NCBI GenBank assembly: GCA_020809705.1
Contig: CP085833.1
Location: 1,054,001-1,118,000 of the forward strand
Length of the DNA stretch: 64,000 bases
Direction of reading: 5' to 3'
Source: Calonectria ilicicola
Taxonomy: Eukaryota; Ascomycota; Sordariomycetes; Hypocreales; Nectriaceae
The notes beneath the pieces are model-generated. The model was not told the origin of the DNA. It saw only the letters and a program-made list of their open reading frames with translations, and did not search any database. Within the stretch, counting starts at the first letter, position 1, and each line of letters begins with the position of its first letter. Position numbers and translations under genes: made by a program. Below are positions 48,617 to 60,242 of the stretch, in pieces.

Positions 48617-50010
48617 CTAGGATTGAGCACCATGCGATCGTAGCAGTTCCACAATAGCCGCCCACCCCCAATGGACAGCATACGATAACGGCGTCCGACC
48701 GTCTTGGTCAGCTGCGTTGATATTTGCGCCGCCATCAAGTAAAAGTTGTATAATACCCTCCTTACTTTGCGAGGCAGCATACGATAACGGCGTCCGACCG
48801 TATCGGTCAGCTGCATCAATATTTGCGCCGCCATCAAGTAATGACTGTACAATGACCTCCTCCCCCCAACGGACAGCATACGATAACGGCGTCCGACCGT
48901 CTTGGTCAGCTGAGTTGATATTTGCGTCGCGATCAAGTAAAAGTTGTATAATGTCTTTCTTCTCCTGCTGGGCAGCATGCGACAATGGCGTCCGACCGTC
49001 TTGGTCAGCTGCGTCGATATTTGCGCCGCGGTCAAGTAATAGCTGTACAGCGACCTCCGTCCCCCACTGGACAGCATGCGACAATGGCGTCCGACCGTCT
49101 TGGTCAGTTGCCTCAATCTGCGCACCCCGATCAAGTAGCAGCCGAAAAATAGCGTCAGACTCTCCCATTTCACAATACCGCCATGAAACACATTTCGCGG
49201 CATTCAACAGTGGCGTGCAACCGTCCACATCGGCCGTTTCGATATGCGCACCTCGGTCGAGGAATAATCGCGCAACAGCCTCAGTCCCGTTCGAGTTCGA
49301 GGCAACAGAGGCTAGTGGTGTCGTGTCTCTATGATCAGTGGCATCAATCGCCGCGCCCTGATCAAGCAGAAGCTTCGATATATCATGCCAGCGTCCACAA
49401 AAATGTAACGGCTTTAAACCTTTCTTACTGCCTACCTCGATATCCGCCCCGCGATCAAGCAACAGTCGTACGATAGCCTCATGCCCTGTCTGGGCGGCAT
49501 ATATTAGCGGTGTATGATTATCTCCATCAGCCGCTTCAATATGCGCGCCTTGATCAAGCAATAGTTGTACAATAGCCTCATGCCCTTTCTGGGCGGCATA
49601 TATTAGCGGTGTCCAATCATGTTTATTAGCCGCTTCGATCCGCGCGCCTCGATCAAGCAACAGTCGTACGATAGCCTCATGCCCTTTCTGGGCGGCATAT
49701 ATTAGCGGTGTATGATTATCTCCATCAGCCGCTTCAATATGCGCACCTCGATCAAGCAACAGTTGTACAATAATCTTATGCCTATTCTCGGTTGCATGTA
49801 TTAGTGGTGTCCGATCATGTTTGTCAGCCGCTTCGATCTGCGCGCCTCGATCAAGCAATAGTTGTACAATAGCCTTATTCCCATTCTCGGTGGCATATAT
49901 TAATGGTGTCCGATCATGTTTGTCAGCCGCTTCGATCCGCGCGCCTCGGTGAAGCAATAACTGCACTGCCGCCTCCCGCCCGTTCGCGGCAGCATAGGAC
50001 AGCAGCGTCC
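48617..50010 (-). repeat. Ankyrin repeat array with near-identical units
   Basis: About 14 units of 99 bases, inside the NLR gene. Units carrying DNHTPLIYAAQ and GHEAIVRLLLDRGA recur with very high nucleotide identity: 49474-49550 and 49672-49748 are 198 bases apart and differ at only two of 77 positions. A second, DGRTPLS-type group of units occurs towards the C-terminus (48640-49110). A stretch between them (about 49150-49440) is irregular. Confidence 0.85.
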
Positions 50011-53000
50011 GGCCGTAGATGTTATTCTTCGATTCAATATCGGCGTTATCTTTTCGTAAAGCGAACATAAAAGCAAGAATTATTTCTTCGCCACCTTCTG
50101 CCAGATACGAGAGGATACTTCGTCGGCGGCTAAACTCAAAGTTGCGCGTGAAGCCAGTCAGTTGACTTCTATCCTGATTGTACCGCTCACATAGATCATG
50201 GAGCGGGGATTGCGGGGATTCGATGTCTGCCTGTGCCTTTAAAAGTGTAAAGACTGCTTCTCGACTATCGGTAGCCAGCGCAGCCAATATTGGCACACCA
50301 TAGCGCTCACCTTCTACCTCAAGGGAGGATTGCTTGTCTGCATTGTTTCTAATAAGGTTCGCTAGGTTATGCTCTGCCAAAATATATAGAAGACTTGTTT
50401 GAAGAGTATGCCGGCGTGCATTGTACTTTTCAAATATATTGTCGTGCCTAATCCAGTCAACAAGCTGGAAGCTTTGTATGAAGCTCATTTGGCCGACTCC
50501 GCTGCTCTCTGCTGCATCTGCATGGTATAGGATATTCTGCACAGCATATTCAAGCAATGGAAACGCTTTCTCAGCTGATTGACGAGCTTTTGCGATTTCC
50601 TGAGATGAAGCTTTTAATAGTGAATCGCCAATGTTCAGATCGGAGATGGCTATACTCATGTAGCCAAGACAAGACTGTTTTAGTTGCTCGTGACTTGCTC
50701 CTTGGAAGTTACTACCGAGTTGTGAACAAATTTCCTTGAATCCGTTTTCTTTAAGAAGAAAGTCCCTAACTGACTCGTGAATAAATTGAACCGTTGGGCT
50801 TTTCTTGGACCTTGTGGATTCGGCGAGCCCTTTAGAGGAACTGAGAATATACTTTTTGATATCCGATTCTTTTATTTTAGTTAGACTCTTGTCGGCTAGA
50901 GACTCAGGTTCAGTTCCAAATCGGATGGCATAGTACAATTGCTGCGGCTTTAACGGCTTCCTAGCAAAGAGTACCCACTGAATACATAGAAGCAGTCTGT
51001 CCTTGTTGAGTTGATCACGTGTAAGAATTCTGTGGAATAGCTCGTGTAGATCCCCAGGGATATCCTGCAGTCGTTTTTCAAGTGAATGTATATTGCCGTT
51101 GTTGTACTCGTCTTGCAGAATTCTTACTACCAAGACAATCCACATGAAAACTCCAGAAGCCTTTTTTATAAGATCGATCCGGATTTGTTTCGCGATCTTG
51201 TCCTTTCCAATGCTTAGCTTCTTGTCTAGGTAGCTGACTATATCTTGAGCATGGCCCTGTTGCGTTTCGAGATCTAAACTAAGGCCTTTCGAAATTTCGA
51301 TATGAGGGTAATGCCTACTTGAAAAGCAGACTTGGAATTTAATACCTGCTGGTGTATTTAGTGTGCCCAAGTCTTCAAAAAATGATATCATCTCGCGGAT
51401 TTGATGCACCTCACATTCGTCTAATGCATCAATATAGCAAACCAGCGAGGAATCCCCAAGACTTTTAATAGCTTGTTCGAACAGTGTTTGCAGCGAGTTC
51501 ACACTCCACTGCCGTGGTTCACCGTTCCATGTCACTAATCCGAGAGAATCGAAGACATCCGGTATTTTTGGAAGTCGTCCGAGAAGCTGTAGCAATAGCG
51601 ACCGATACATCCCAATTGTAGACTTTTCCAAGCTTTCTCCTCGCGCATTGAAAAAAAAGGCTATAATAATTTTATCCTTCATCTGCTTCCGTGCTCTATT
51701 GAGAGCAAACTTCATTAAAGTTGACTTCCCAGCCCCAGGTTTCCCTTTTATCCACAGGAACCCATGGTGGTCGCTGAGCTTGTTGGGGTTAATCCAATCA
51801 ATATACTCATGCTTTTTTAACAGCCATTCACATGTTTTGGCATATGCATTCTCGATGGTGTCATGGCGAGTATCAATTTGGTCAAATCGTAATGAGTCTA
51901 GTAGCATTTTTCTCCTGCCTTCATCCACTGGCAATGGTGCTTTACTTTAACTTAGTTTAGGTATGCTTTTAGAGAAGTGATATGCTAGCCCTTCTTACCG
52001 GCTTGGGATTCCCTTGATAAAGACTGCAGGTCGGTAGTTCGTCTCTCGTGGCATTTAACAGTGTTTTTAATCATTTCTTGAAGAACATCAAGGACAGTAT
52101 CGTAGTCAGAGTCATTTGCACTGAATTTGACCAGATTCGAATGGTCACGGTGTATAGGGCATACATGATGATTTGTATCCTCCCATGAACGACAATGGGT
52201 TGCAGAAGACATGGTTACAAGGACTCCAGGCTTCCCATTTCTAGACCACTGCCCAATTTCGTTCTAAGTAGTTGTTTAGTACTAGTCATTTCGGGGCGAA
52301 CAAAAAATATGCATACCCTCTCAGCTGTCTTTGATAGACAGGTTTCGTAGAAACAGTGTATTTCGGAACTCCCTTTAAAATCAAAAACCTCAGGGAACCT
52401 TTTCCTTTGGGCCTTGAGAATCTGGGAATTGCTTTTTCCAAGAGATTCAACCAGAGACCGATTTGGGCCATCTTTAACTAATGGAATAAACGATTCAATA
52501 TCCAGGCCATCATTTGGGACGCCAAAGAACATAGCGCCGTAAATGAAACGAAGCATATCAGAGACAGTATCTCTTCTAGATTCGGCAAGCTGGATGATAG
52601 CCTATTATATACTGTTAATTGGAAAGGTAGGAGACAGCGGTGATATAAGTGCAAACAAACCTCTTTCACTATTAAACCGCCAAGGCTATGGGCAATAAAG
52701 ATAAGCGGCTTCTTTGGCAAGCCCCCACGCTAGATATCAATTAGAACCACTACAGTATATTTATGTGGGCCATTGGTCTTATTGCCTCAGTTTTCACCCA
52801 CCTGCAAAGTCTGAATTTCCCTTTGGAAGCTATTTCCAAGATCGTCAAGATTCTGAAAGCTTGTGCTATTTTCAAGCTTAGATGCGTAGCCATATATGCT
52901 GATTCTGGCAGTGGGAGTATGAAATGGCAAAGCATCAGATAGCCACATGTACTGGCCGTCTTTCTCTTTAAAAGATCCATATGCATGGCCTCCGAGTCCT

Positions 53001-53658
53001 GAGATCGCGATAATGCTGACATTTCTTTTTAGCTAGAGACTTGAAGAGGGACCAACCAGACATACTCAACAGCATGCTTGTCTGCTGGGGGGCAATACAA
53101 GACAGTTAACCCGTGAAACTGATCGTCGATTGTCCAAGGTGACGCATATCTGGAGTCAATATCTGCTGGTGGATCGAAAGTCAATGGTCTTCCAGACAGT
53201 TGCGCCGGAATCCTTTCGAAGCATATAGTCGCGACTTGACTTCGGCCATGATTCTCAGGGGCTAACGACTTGATCTTGACACGGCCCCCTTGACCCCCGA
53301 AATGGTTCGTTATGATGGATATTACATCTGAATTCGTTGAGTCCAGAGCTATACCTTTCACGCGGAAGATACGCTTTGTATCGGATGTCGTAACGCTCGA
53401 ATCGATTACCGATGGCTCCGCACTAGTTCTGTTGATTAATATTGTTAGCTAAGTTCCGACTAACATTGGCTCGTGGATAACTGAGTACCCAGTTTGAGAA
53501 GACATGGTTACTTCTCTGTTATCCTCCCTGTTGACCTCCAAAAGAACAAGGCTATCGTCGTGGCTCGTGTTCTGCTGCTGACGGGGGTATTTTGGACCAT
53601 CGGGTCCCTCGTGTCGCTTTGACTGTGGGCCTGTTTGTTCTGCGAGCCTCTTCATCAT
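48617..53658 (-). CDS. NLR-type protein: esterase-like/NACHT/ankyrin repeats
   Basis: Seven exons: 53658 (or 53505)-53465, 53428-53066, 53015-52802, 52729-52661, 52601-52317, 52263-51999 and 51939-48617. They give about 1,570 residues, or 1,519 from the second Met. The N-terminal alpha/beta hydrolase (DUF676-like) has ISGLGGHAYGSFK, the FIAHSLGGLIVKE nucleophile elbow and FFGVPNDG. A NACHT NTPase follows with Walker A GKPGAGKST, Walker B VCYIDALDEC and CFSSRHYPH. The C-terminus has about 14 ankyrin repeats of 33 residues (TPLIYAAQKGHEAIVRLLLD type). This is the classical fungal NLR layout, linked in other fungi to non-self recognition and heterokaryon incompatibility. Repeats are unusually alike. 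All splice phases agree. Start uncertain. Confidence 0.9.
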
Positions 53659-54319
53659 CCACGTCCTGTTATCGAGTGAAAAAGAAAGGCGTGTTCGGAA
53701 CCACGTGTCGATGACTAGTATTTTGCTCAAGAATTGTCTACCAGGCTTCGTGATGACTAGGAGAGAAAAATCGCAGTGGCGTCGAAAAGCAGGCTGAAAT
53801 CTGCAGATGAGTATCACGTATCACGTGATTACAACTCTAGCTACCCTAGAGACATTTGGAGGGCTACCAGCGCCTTTCTAACACTGGCAAGGATTCACTC
53901 GACCTATCCCCTGTAACCAATCAATAGATCTTCAAGATTTTTCAAGTCTCGAGGCCCTTTATCTTGAATCTTGGCTGGAAGGCACTCGCCTTGAGGGTGG
54001 AAAAGGCAGGGACCATCAACCCTGGGTTGATTCGCCTCCTGGGCACGCTATCCATCACGTGCCGTCCATAGGTGAGTTTGTTCACGCTGCTTCTCTACGA
54101 TAAGTAAGAAGAGGAGCAAGAAGCTAGGGCGGCTTAATATAGCGCTAAATCGGACCGTTTAACATCGTCGAATAAATGGTTACATAATAGCGTGGAGAAA
54201 GGGTGAGGCGCAACCAAAGGCAGTCTCACAGTGATATTATCTTTTTTGCGTAAGAGTTGCAACTATTGCCGACTTTAAAACGTTTCTGGATCTCCTTCAC
54301 CTTTTCATTATAAATGTAC
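53659..54319. other. Intergenic, nothing recognised
   Basis: Probably the promoter of the NLR and the 3' side of the decarboxylase gene. The NLR frame stays open upstream to 53817, so a longer N-terminus cannot be excluded. Confidence 0.5.
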
Positions 54320-55057
54320 CTAAAACTTGAACACTTTGCCTCGTAGCAAGAGTTTTGCAGACATGCCTGTTCCCATAAAGGCTCCCTCATATCTCAAGAT
54401 GTCGATATTTGCCCATGGATCCAAAGCTGATGTCCTATTGAAAGTGACATGTCCTTGTCCCAAATAAACTTGATCAACCTTCATCTCCATCACACACGGA
54501 ACGAACTCCTGGATGGAAGGTGGCTCGCCAGGGAATGGTGAGGGAATGTTGCGAAGGTTCAGCATCCATTTGTCTCTCGGTGGAAGACCATCAACAACTT
54601 TCGCCGGGATGAACTCGAACTCTACAACATTGCGCCCAACAGGCCGCTGTGCGTTACCCGTAACTAGTCGGCCACCTGTATTCTTCTCGATTTGGACCTT
54701 TCCAAAAACCTTGGGGAACCCGTGAAGCTCACGGCCTGCAAAAGTAGGCGATTCATTGTCGAGAAGAAGAATGAGATTGTAGTCAAACTTCTCACCTTGG
54801 TAGGTGACCTCAACTTGATGAACATACTCAGTGTACGCTCCTGTAACGCTCATTCCATAATCGAGAAACGTGGATGTCATGACTGGTTCATCTTCCAGTT
54901 CGAGGACGCTGGGTACCAAGTGAGCAATTTGGGCCACCGAAACTCGATATCTAATGGCAATAATTGTGGTATCGGTAAATTGGCCGTCATGGTTTGGGTA
55001 AGTTGGCGCAAAGACAGGAGCAGATTGGTCCTTGACGTTGAGGGTTCCGAAAGGCAT
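54320..55057 (-). CDS. Acetoacetate decarboxylase family protein
   Basis: Single exon of 245 residues from the Met at 55057 (MPFGTLNVKDQSAP). Upstream in-frame Met codons add a hydrophobic segment without family match, so I excluded them. Landmarks are RYRVSVAQIAHLVPSVLE, FLDYGMSVTGAYTEY and GRELHGFPKVFGKV. The Lys in GFPK aligns with the Schiff-base Lys of acetoacetate decarboxylase; the next residue, Lys in the bacterial enzyme, is Val. The later part has PGEPPSIQEF and VTFNRTSALDPW. The family decarboxylates acetoacetate or related beta-keto acids, and fungal copies are sometimes linked to secondary metabolism. It is divergent from a bZIP gene. Confidence 0.88.
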   Translation of the reverse strand: MPFGTLNVKDQSAPVFAPTYPNHDGQFTDTTIIAIRYRVSVAQIAHLVPSVLELEDEPVMTSTFLDYGMSVTGAYTEYVHQVEVTYQGEKFDYNLILLLDNESPTFAGRELHGFPKVFGKVQIEKNTGGRLVTGNAQRPVGRNVVEFEFIPAKVVDGLPPRDKWMLNLRNIPSPFPGEPPSIQEFVPCVMEMKVDQVYLGQGHVTFNRTSALDPWANIDILRYEGAFMGTGMSAKLLLRGKVFKF

Positions 55058-55455
55058 GACGGCGAAATAATAATTCCTTGATGGCAGTAAGTGGAAACAG
55101 ATAAAAGCCGATGGTACGATTAAATAATATGCTACGAATTTAGGATGCTTCTTTCCCAGCTCCACTGCCTATATATATGCATTTCGGTTACAGATCCATA
55201 GACATCATGGAAATTCGGCCTGGTTAACTCCGAATGTTCGACTACGTCGATCCGTATCATCCCCACTGTGATAACGTTGCAGGCAGAAATTGACCCATAC
55301 ACCACTCTATTAAGTGGGTTTCATGCGATCTTAGCAATTTCGGCTGCCACGAAGCGGGGAAAAGCTTGACCGCCAGTGGCCTGACCACCGCGAAGGTCTC
55401 TTTCTTCCCTTTCAGCAACTCAATTCTCAACCATATCATTACTCTCGACCACACA
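55058..55455. promoter_or_regulatory. Divergent promoter region
   Basis: The 398 bases between the decarboxylase and the bZIP gene should contain both promoters. No operator was recognised with confidence. Confidence 0.5.
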
Positions 55456-56713
55456 ATGTCAGCTCACAAAAATACCCCCAAATTCAAGACGCCACGCCGC
55501 AGGTGGCAAAATATTGTGGCTCAACGAAATTATCGTACGTTTTTTCATTAGTGCGGTACATCTTTGTTTAATCCTTTTGAGCCGTGACTTACAACAGAGG
55601 ATACCTGTAGGCGCCAGACAGAAGGACAAGATGAAAACGCTAGAGAATCTAGCTGCTACAGCTCTCGCCCTACCAGCTTCTCCAGATATTCCATTCACCT
55701 TCAACCACCATTTTCTATCCGTGCAGGAACTGCAGTCGTTAAGTTACGTTGATAGATCGGGCTCCAGTCCCACGGGCTCAACGCCAGTTCTAACGACAAC
55801 AATTTCCCGCTCATCAGTGGGTGTTTCAACTCTGACAGCTGTTGAATTCTTCTCTTGTCTTGAAGCCTGCACTGAGAAAGAGCGTCATAATTTCTTGAAG
55901 ATCATGACCATTGAAGTGTTTGGGATGCCGGACCTGATCAAATATGGCCTGATTTCGTTGGGCTACACCGTCACTCCGTCCTCTATTCATAGTGCGGGGT
56001 CTCTTCCTATGGGAGAATGGATAGAGTCTGTACGTTTGATTCTCGGAGATGTTGACTTCAAAGCCGCTACCGAAGCCGGTGTGGGGGTTCTTAGTCAACT
56101 GAGCCCACCTGCAGGCAACGTTAGCAACATGTGCATGAATCCAAACCTGGCGTCTTCGGTAAATTACTTGCCCATTTCTAGAGTACCATTTACTTCGGCT
56201 ATTTTGACGAATGCGCTACTTTTAGGAGTACCGTGGCTGGACCTCTTGTCATATGACGCCCGATCACCGTTTGCCCACCTCGGAATCCAGGTGATACTTA
56301 GTGGCCATGAGGATGACTTCAAGCCAATACCAAATATCCGCCAGAATCTACCGAGTCGTTTCAAGGATCTTAAGGCTGACCTACTACCGACAAGGGCACA
56401 ACTTGCCATTCCTCACCATCCAACTTTGGACACAATTCCGTGGCCAGGCTTCCGCTCCAGAGCCATCATCGCTGCGTTCTCTAACCCTCCAACAATTGAC
56501 AAAGACGATTTCTCTCTCGACTTACTGCATGAGGGCCTTCGGTGTTGGGGTTCGGGCTACGGTGCTTCAAATGGAGCTCCGTGGGATTCGCGGAGTTGGG
56601 AAGCTGCTCCATGGTTCCTCAAAAAGTGGGAACACCTGACAGGCGGGGAAGACGGGGAAGAGTGGAAGACAAGCAATTGGTGGTGGTCAATGCGAGCTGG
56701 AGCTTGTATATAA
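55456..56713 (+). CDS. bZIP transcription factor-like protein
   Basis: Two exons, 55456-55534 and 55611-56713, give 393 residues. Splicing after TATC at 55534 and resuming at 55611 (CCTGTAG acceptor) rebuilds a fungal bZIP basic region, RRRWQNIVAQRNYRARQKDK, followed by MKTLENLAATAL. The basic region matches the NxxAQRxxR signature of the fungal bZIP class (Asn-Ile-Val-Ala-Gln-Arg-Asn-Tyr-Arg). The zipper is short. The rest has a conserved-looking C-terminal region with CPEKERHNFLK-like ECCTEKERHNF spacing, and aromatic residues, without a domain I can name. Divergent from the acetoacetate decarboxylase, so a local regulatory role is plausible. Confidence 0.8.
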
Positions 56714-57214
56714 TCATGTGATTGGTGGACGAGAAGAATTGTGTCCGTTCGTGGTGGTAATAACTCAAAGATTGCAGAGGAGGTAAATCGGACTTTGCAT
56801 GATCCAATAGCCGTACTTCATGTTGAGCTAAATTGAATTAGACACCCATGTTTTCTTGCTTCAAATCGCCATCCCACCCTTTTTACCCCTGTTCATCTAA
56901 GTTTTTCAACCCCTGCTACCGCCACGACTATCCAACGCAATGCGGGTCGTATGTACTCCCCGGACCTCTCAGGTTGACTCGTTCCACATGATAACGTTAT
57001 CCAATATCCACATCATAGAACGGGCCAGCTTGTGATCAGTCTCGGCATTTGATACAACCCGTCGGGAAAAGAGAAAGGAATCAATTTTACAGATAGCCTC
57101 GCTATTTTGATAAATGGATTGCATTTAAATGCGCCGGTTTTCTTTTTTTATTCAGTTGTATGTTCTAAAATATTATACAGCGCTATACAAATATTTGCGA
57201 TCAACGTCTTTACC
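56714..57214. other. Intergenic, nothing recognised
   Basis: Promoter region of the following dehydrogenase. No other feature is supported. Confidence 0.5.
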
Positions 57215-58180
57215 ATGAAAGCTTTTCGATTTGAGAATATTGAATCAGGCCTCAACCTTGTAGACTTACCTATACCAGAACCAGAAGAGGGTCAGCTAGT
57301 CATTGCTGTAAAAGCCGCGGGTCTTTGTCACTCGGATATTCACATGCTCAAAGGGCATCATGTCCCACCGTGTGTCCCACTCACCTTCGGTCATGAAGTG
57401 GCAGGGGTCGTTGTTAAACTTGGCCCGGGACCATCTCCTTTCCGAATCGGTGACCGAGTCGCCAATGCTCTCATCTCTCAACCGCCAGAGAAGGGTAACT
57501 GGGCCACGGCTATCGGTCTTGGATACGACGGCGGATTTGCCGAATACGCCATAGGCTATCACGAGAACTTGGTCAAGATTCCGGACGACGTCACTTTTCC
57601 TCAGGCTGCTGTGGCTACAGATTCTATTGCAACTGCATTTCACGCTGTAGTGGCTAAAGCCGGTGCTATTGAAGGGATGACAATCGGCATCACGGGCCTT
57701 GGCGGCCTTGGTCTCAACGGTGTCGCTGTCGCCGCACTCCAGGGTGCGAAGGTGTACGGCATTGACATTGATGAATCTAAATACGAGATTGCGAAAAGAT
57801 TCGGCGCAGTTGAATGTGCCAGCAGTTATGAAGCTTTCTCTGGTATCGTGTTTGATGCCATCGTTGATTTTGTTGGGTTGGCCAAAACAGTCACCGGCAA
57901 CTGTAGTGCCATTAAAAATGGTGGTACAGTGGTGCTGGTTGGAGGTGCGGATGAGTCCTTCCAAGCCTCTTTCGAAATGTTCATCAAAAAGAATATCACA
58001 CTGAAGGGTTCTTTGGGTGCTACTAAAGAGGACCTAGAGAAGATTCTAGTCCTAATTAGTCAAGGAAAGCTAGCACCCAAAGTAACCGAGATATCTTTTG
58101 AAGACATCCCCAAAGGGCTCGAAGATCTGGAAGCAAACAAGGTGGAGGGACGGTTATTTGCGAGGCCTCATAAAGGCTAA
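57215..58180 (+). CDS. Zinc-type alcohol dehydrogenase-like MDR protein
   Basis: Single exon of 321 residues from MKAFRFENIES. I chose this Met because the frame upstream (to 57107) is hydrophobic and lacks family match. Medium-chain dehydrogenase/reductase landmarks: AAGLCHSDIHMLKG with the catalytic zinc Cys, FGHEVAGVVVKLG with GHE, GYDGGFAEYA, TDSIATAFHAVV and the Rossmann loop GLGGLGLNGVAVA. The structural-zinc lobe normally carrying four Cys is missing; the segment after GDRVANAL goes directly to GNWATAIGLGYDGG. The protein is shorter than the usual 340-350 residues. It probably acts as an NAD(P)-dependent alcohol dehydrogenase in the cytosol. The substrate is unknown. It is convergent with the amidase gene. 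Confidence 0.92.
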   Translation: MKAFRFENIESGLNLVDLPIPEPEEGQLVIAVKAAGLCHSDIHMLKGHHVPPCVPLTFGHEVAGVVVKLGPGPSPFRIGDRVANALISQPPEKGNWATAIGLGYDGGFAEYAIGYHENLVKIPDDVTFPQAAVATDSIATAFHAVVAKAGAIEGMTIGITGLGGLGLNGVAVAALQGAKVYGIDIDESKYEIAKRFGAVECASSYEAFSGIVFDAIVDFVGLAKTVTGNCSAIKNGGTVVLVGGADESFQASFEMFIKKNITLKGSLGATKEDLEKILVLISQGKLAPKVTEISFEDIPKGLEDLEANKVEGRLFARPHKG

Positions 58181-58298
58181 TATAGCATAGAAATCGAAAT
58201 CTATATCTAATCACCCGTTTTCAACCCATACCACTATTGCAGATCTTGGACAGAAATGATCGCTTATGCAATCCTATCTTATTTGCCAAAGAAAAATA

Positions 58299-60242
58299 CT
58301 ATTGCTTGTTCAAACAATGATCGACAATGGTCGAAACTTCAAGACACTCTTCATCACGCATACGGTTCGTGAAAATCTGGATGGAGCAAGGAGCACCCTC
58401 CAAGTTTTGCACATTAACTAGGTAAAATTTAGATCATCAATTCTTGTTTTGCAATAGGCAAAGCTGAGAACTCACACTGGGGACCAATCTGTCCTTCCTT
58501 CAGTTCATATGGCGCTGAGGCCATGCTCTTTGTTACCTTGCCAAATGGAATCATACAAGCTGGGAACTGCGGATCATTTGATTAGTGGTGGACATAATCA
58601 CGTTTTCTCTAATCCAAGGCAAACTCACATCGAACACGTTCACAAATACTGTGTACGGCGGGATTCCAAAATCGTCATGCTCAACAGCTGTGTTCTGTCC
58701 TCCAGGGGTAATAACAGCATCCAGTTGCTTTTCTGACCATATGCGTTGCCAGCCGGCCGAAAGTTGGCGCCGCTTGACGTTCAGAGCAGCAAGCTTGCCT
58801 AGCCGGTCCAAGTGCTCAATATCCTTGACATACCTTCCCATTATACCCTGTGCCCTCTGGGCAACAACAACGAGAGATGGAACAACAGGCTCGCCTCCCT
58901 CACCAATCGCAGCACCGGGCTTGTCATCCAATTGGAAAAAGTTCCAAGCCACCTCTGATGCATTGACGACGTGGCATTGTTCGCCGCTGAGATGCACAAT
59001 CTCATGGCTATCGTTCGTTAGCTTCTGGATCGCTTCATCCAAGGCTCCTCTCATAGAAGGCTGAAGTGGGAACATTGGATCTTCAGGGATAATTCCGAGG
59101 CGTAGCTTTGAATTGCCCTGCACCCTGGGGCTTCTCCAGGGAATATCAAATGCCGTGCTGTCGAACCGCGCCGGTCTATCATCAATCACTGCCTTCATGA
59201 ATATCTTTAGAGATTCCATGTCATTAGCCATGGGCCCAGCTGTTGAGGATATAGGCTCTAAGCCTGGGGTGATGAGCGAATGAATCCCGTCATAAGGAAT
59301 ACGATTGATCGTCGGCCTAAAGCCATAGATTCCACAACACAGCGCGGGTAGACGAATAGATCCTGCCTACAGGTCAGCTTGTTTGAGTTCATGTATTCTT
59401 TTCTTGTGGAGTTGTACCCGCAACATCGGTTCCGACACCAAGAGGAGATCCCCGAAATGCAATGAGAGCCCCTTCTCCACCGCTTGACCCTCCGGCGGTC
59501 AGCATAGTGTTATGTGGATTTAATACTCGCCCAAAGACATTGTTGTGAGAGTCAACCGACTTCTTGGTAGTCAGAAAACATGCCGCATATTAAAAGATAC
59601 AGCAGACTTGACATACCATCAACATTTGTGGGACGCTCGTCTTTACATAAAGAACTGCACCCAACCCCAAAAGCATGTCCACGAGAGCCGAATTCTCTGC
59701 AGCTACGTGATCGATGTGCTTTATCATCCCCAATGTCGATGGCACTCCCTTGAGGCAGTGGTTGTCCTTGAGGCTGATTGGGAGTCCGTGAAAAGGGCCA
59801 GCTGACTGACCCTTGCTCTTCAAATCATCGAGGTATCGCGCTCTCTCTAGGGCTTTGTCGAAGAATGTTTCGGTGAGACAGCCAGTCTATTGGCGCTTTA
59901 GATGCTATAGTTAAAATACATTTCATACATACGTACCAATTGCTGTGCGATCGCGGCGCGTTTCGAGTAAGCGACTGTCACCTCCACAGACGAAAGTTCG
60001 CCAGCGGCAAGGGCCCGAAGGAGCTCGGCCACGCTATAAGCCTCTGTAATCTCCACTTCCTTCGCCGTTAGGACCCCGCATCGACGAACAATGTCCAGTT
60101 CAATGAGGTTGTTTTTCGACGTTTCCAATGGAGTCTTAAGTTCACCTAAGATCGAGGCGGGAAGCTTCCAATCATTTGGGATCAGGGCTGCGCACTTGGC
60201 GCGTTTCTCCGCAGCCCTCTGTTCCCAGGATTTATCAGCCAT
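58299..60242 (-). CDS. Amidase, amidase-signature family
   Basis: Six exons (60242-59937, 59886-59617, 59562-59418, 59362-58629, 58566-58476 and 58417-58299) keep frame throughout and give 554 residues. Start MADKSWEQRAAEKRA was preferred over a Met two codons upstream. The Ser-cisSer-Lys triad is complete: Lys in GLPISLKDN, cis-Ser in TAGGSSGGEGALI, and nucleophile Ser in GVGTDVAGSIRLPA. Further landmarks are GFRPTINRIPYDG, TPGLEPISSTAGPMAND and, in exon 5, FPACMIPFGKVT. The family hydrolyses amide bonds, and fungal relatives include acetamidase- and general amidase-type proteins. Probably cytosolic. The substrate is not readable. The exon 3 acceptor has an alternative three bases downstream. 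Confidence 0.93.

Noticed and set aside
48526..49203. Minus-strand frame with repeated QLTKTVGRRYRML units
   Set aside because: Alternative frame of the same ankyrin repeats; the repetition comes from the DNA period.
48717..49476. Plus-strand open frames of up to 205 codons
   Set aside because: They are antisense shadows of the ankyrin array; their repeats mirror the 99-base period of the real gene.
48617..50010. CRISPR array or satellite for the regular repeats
   Set aside because: The period is 99 bases with coding constraint, not repeat-spacer structure; they are ankyrin codons.
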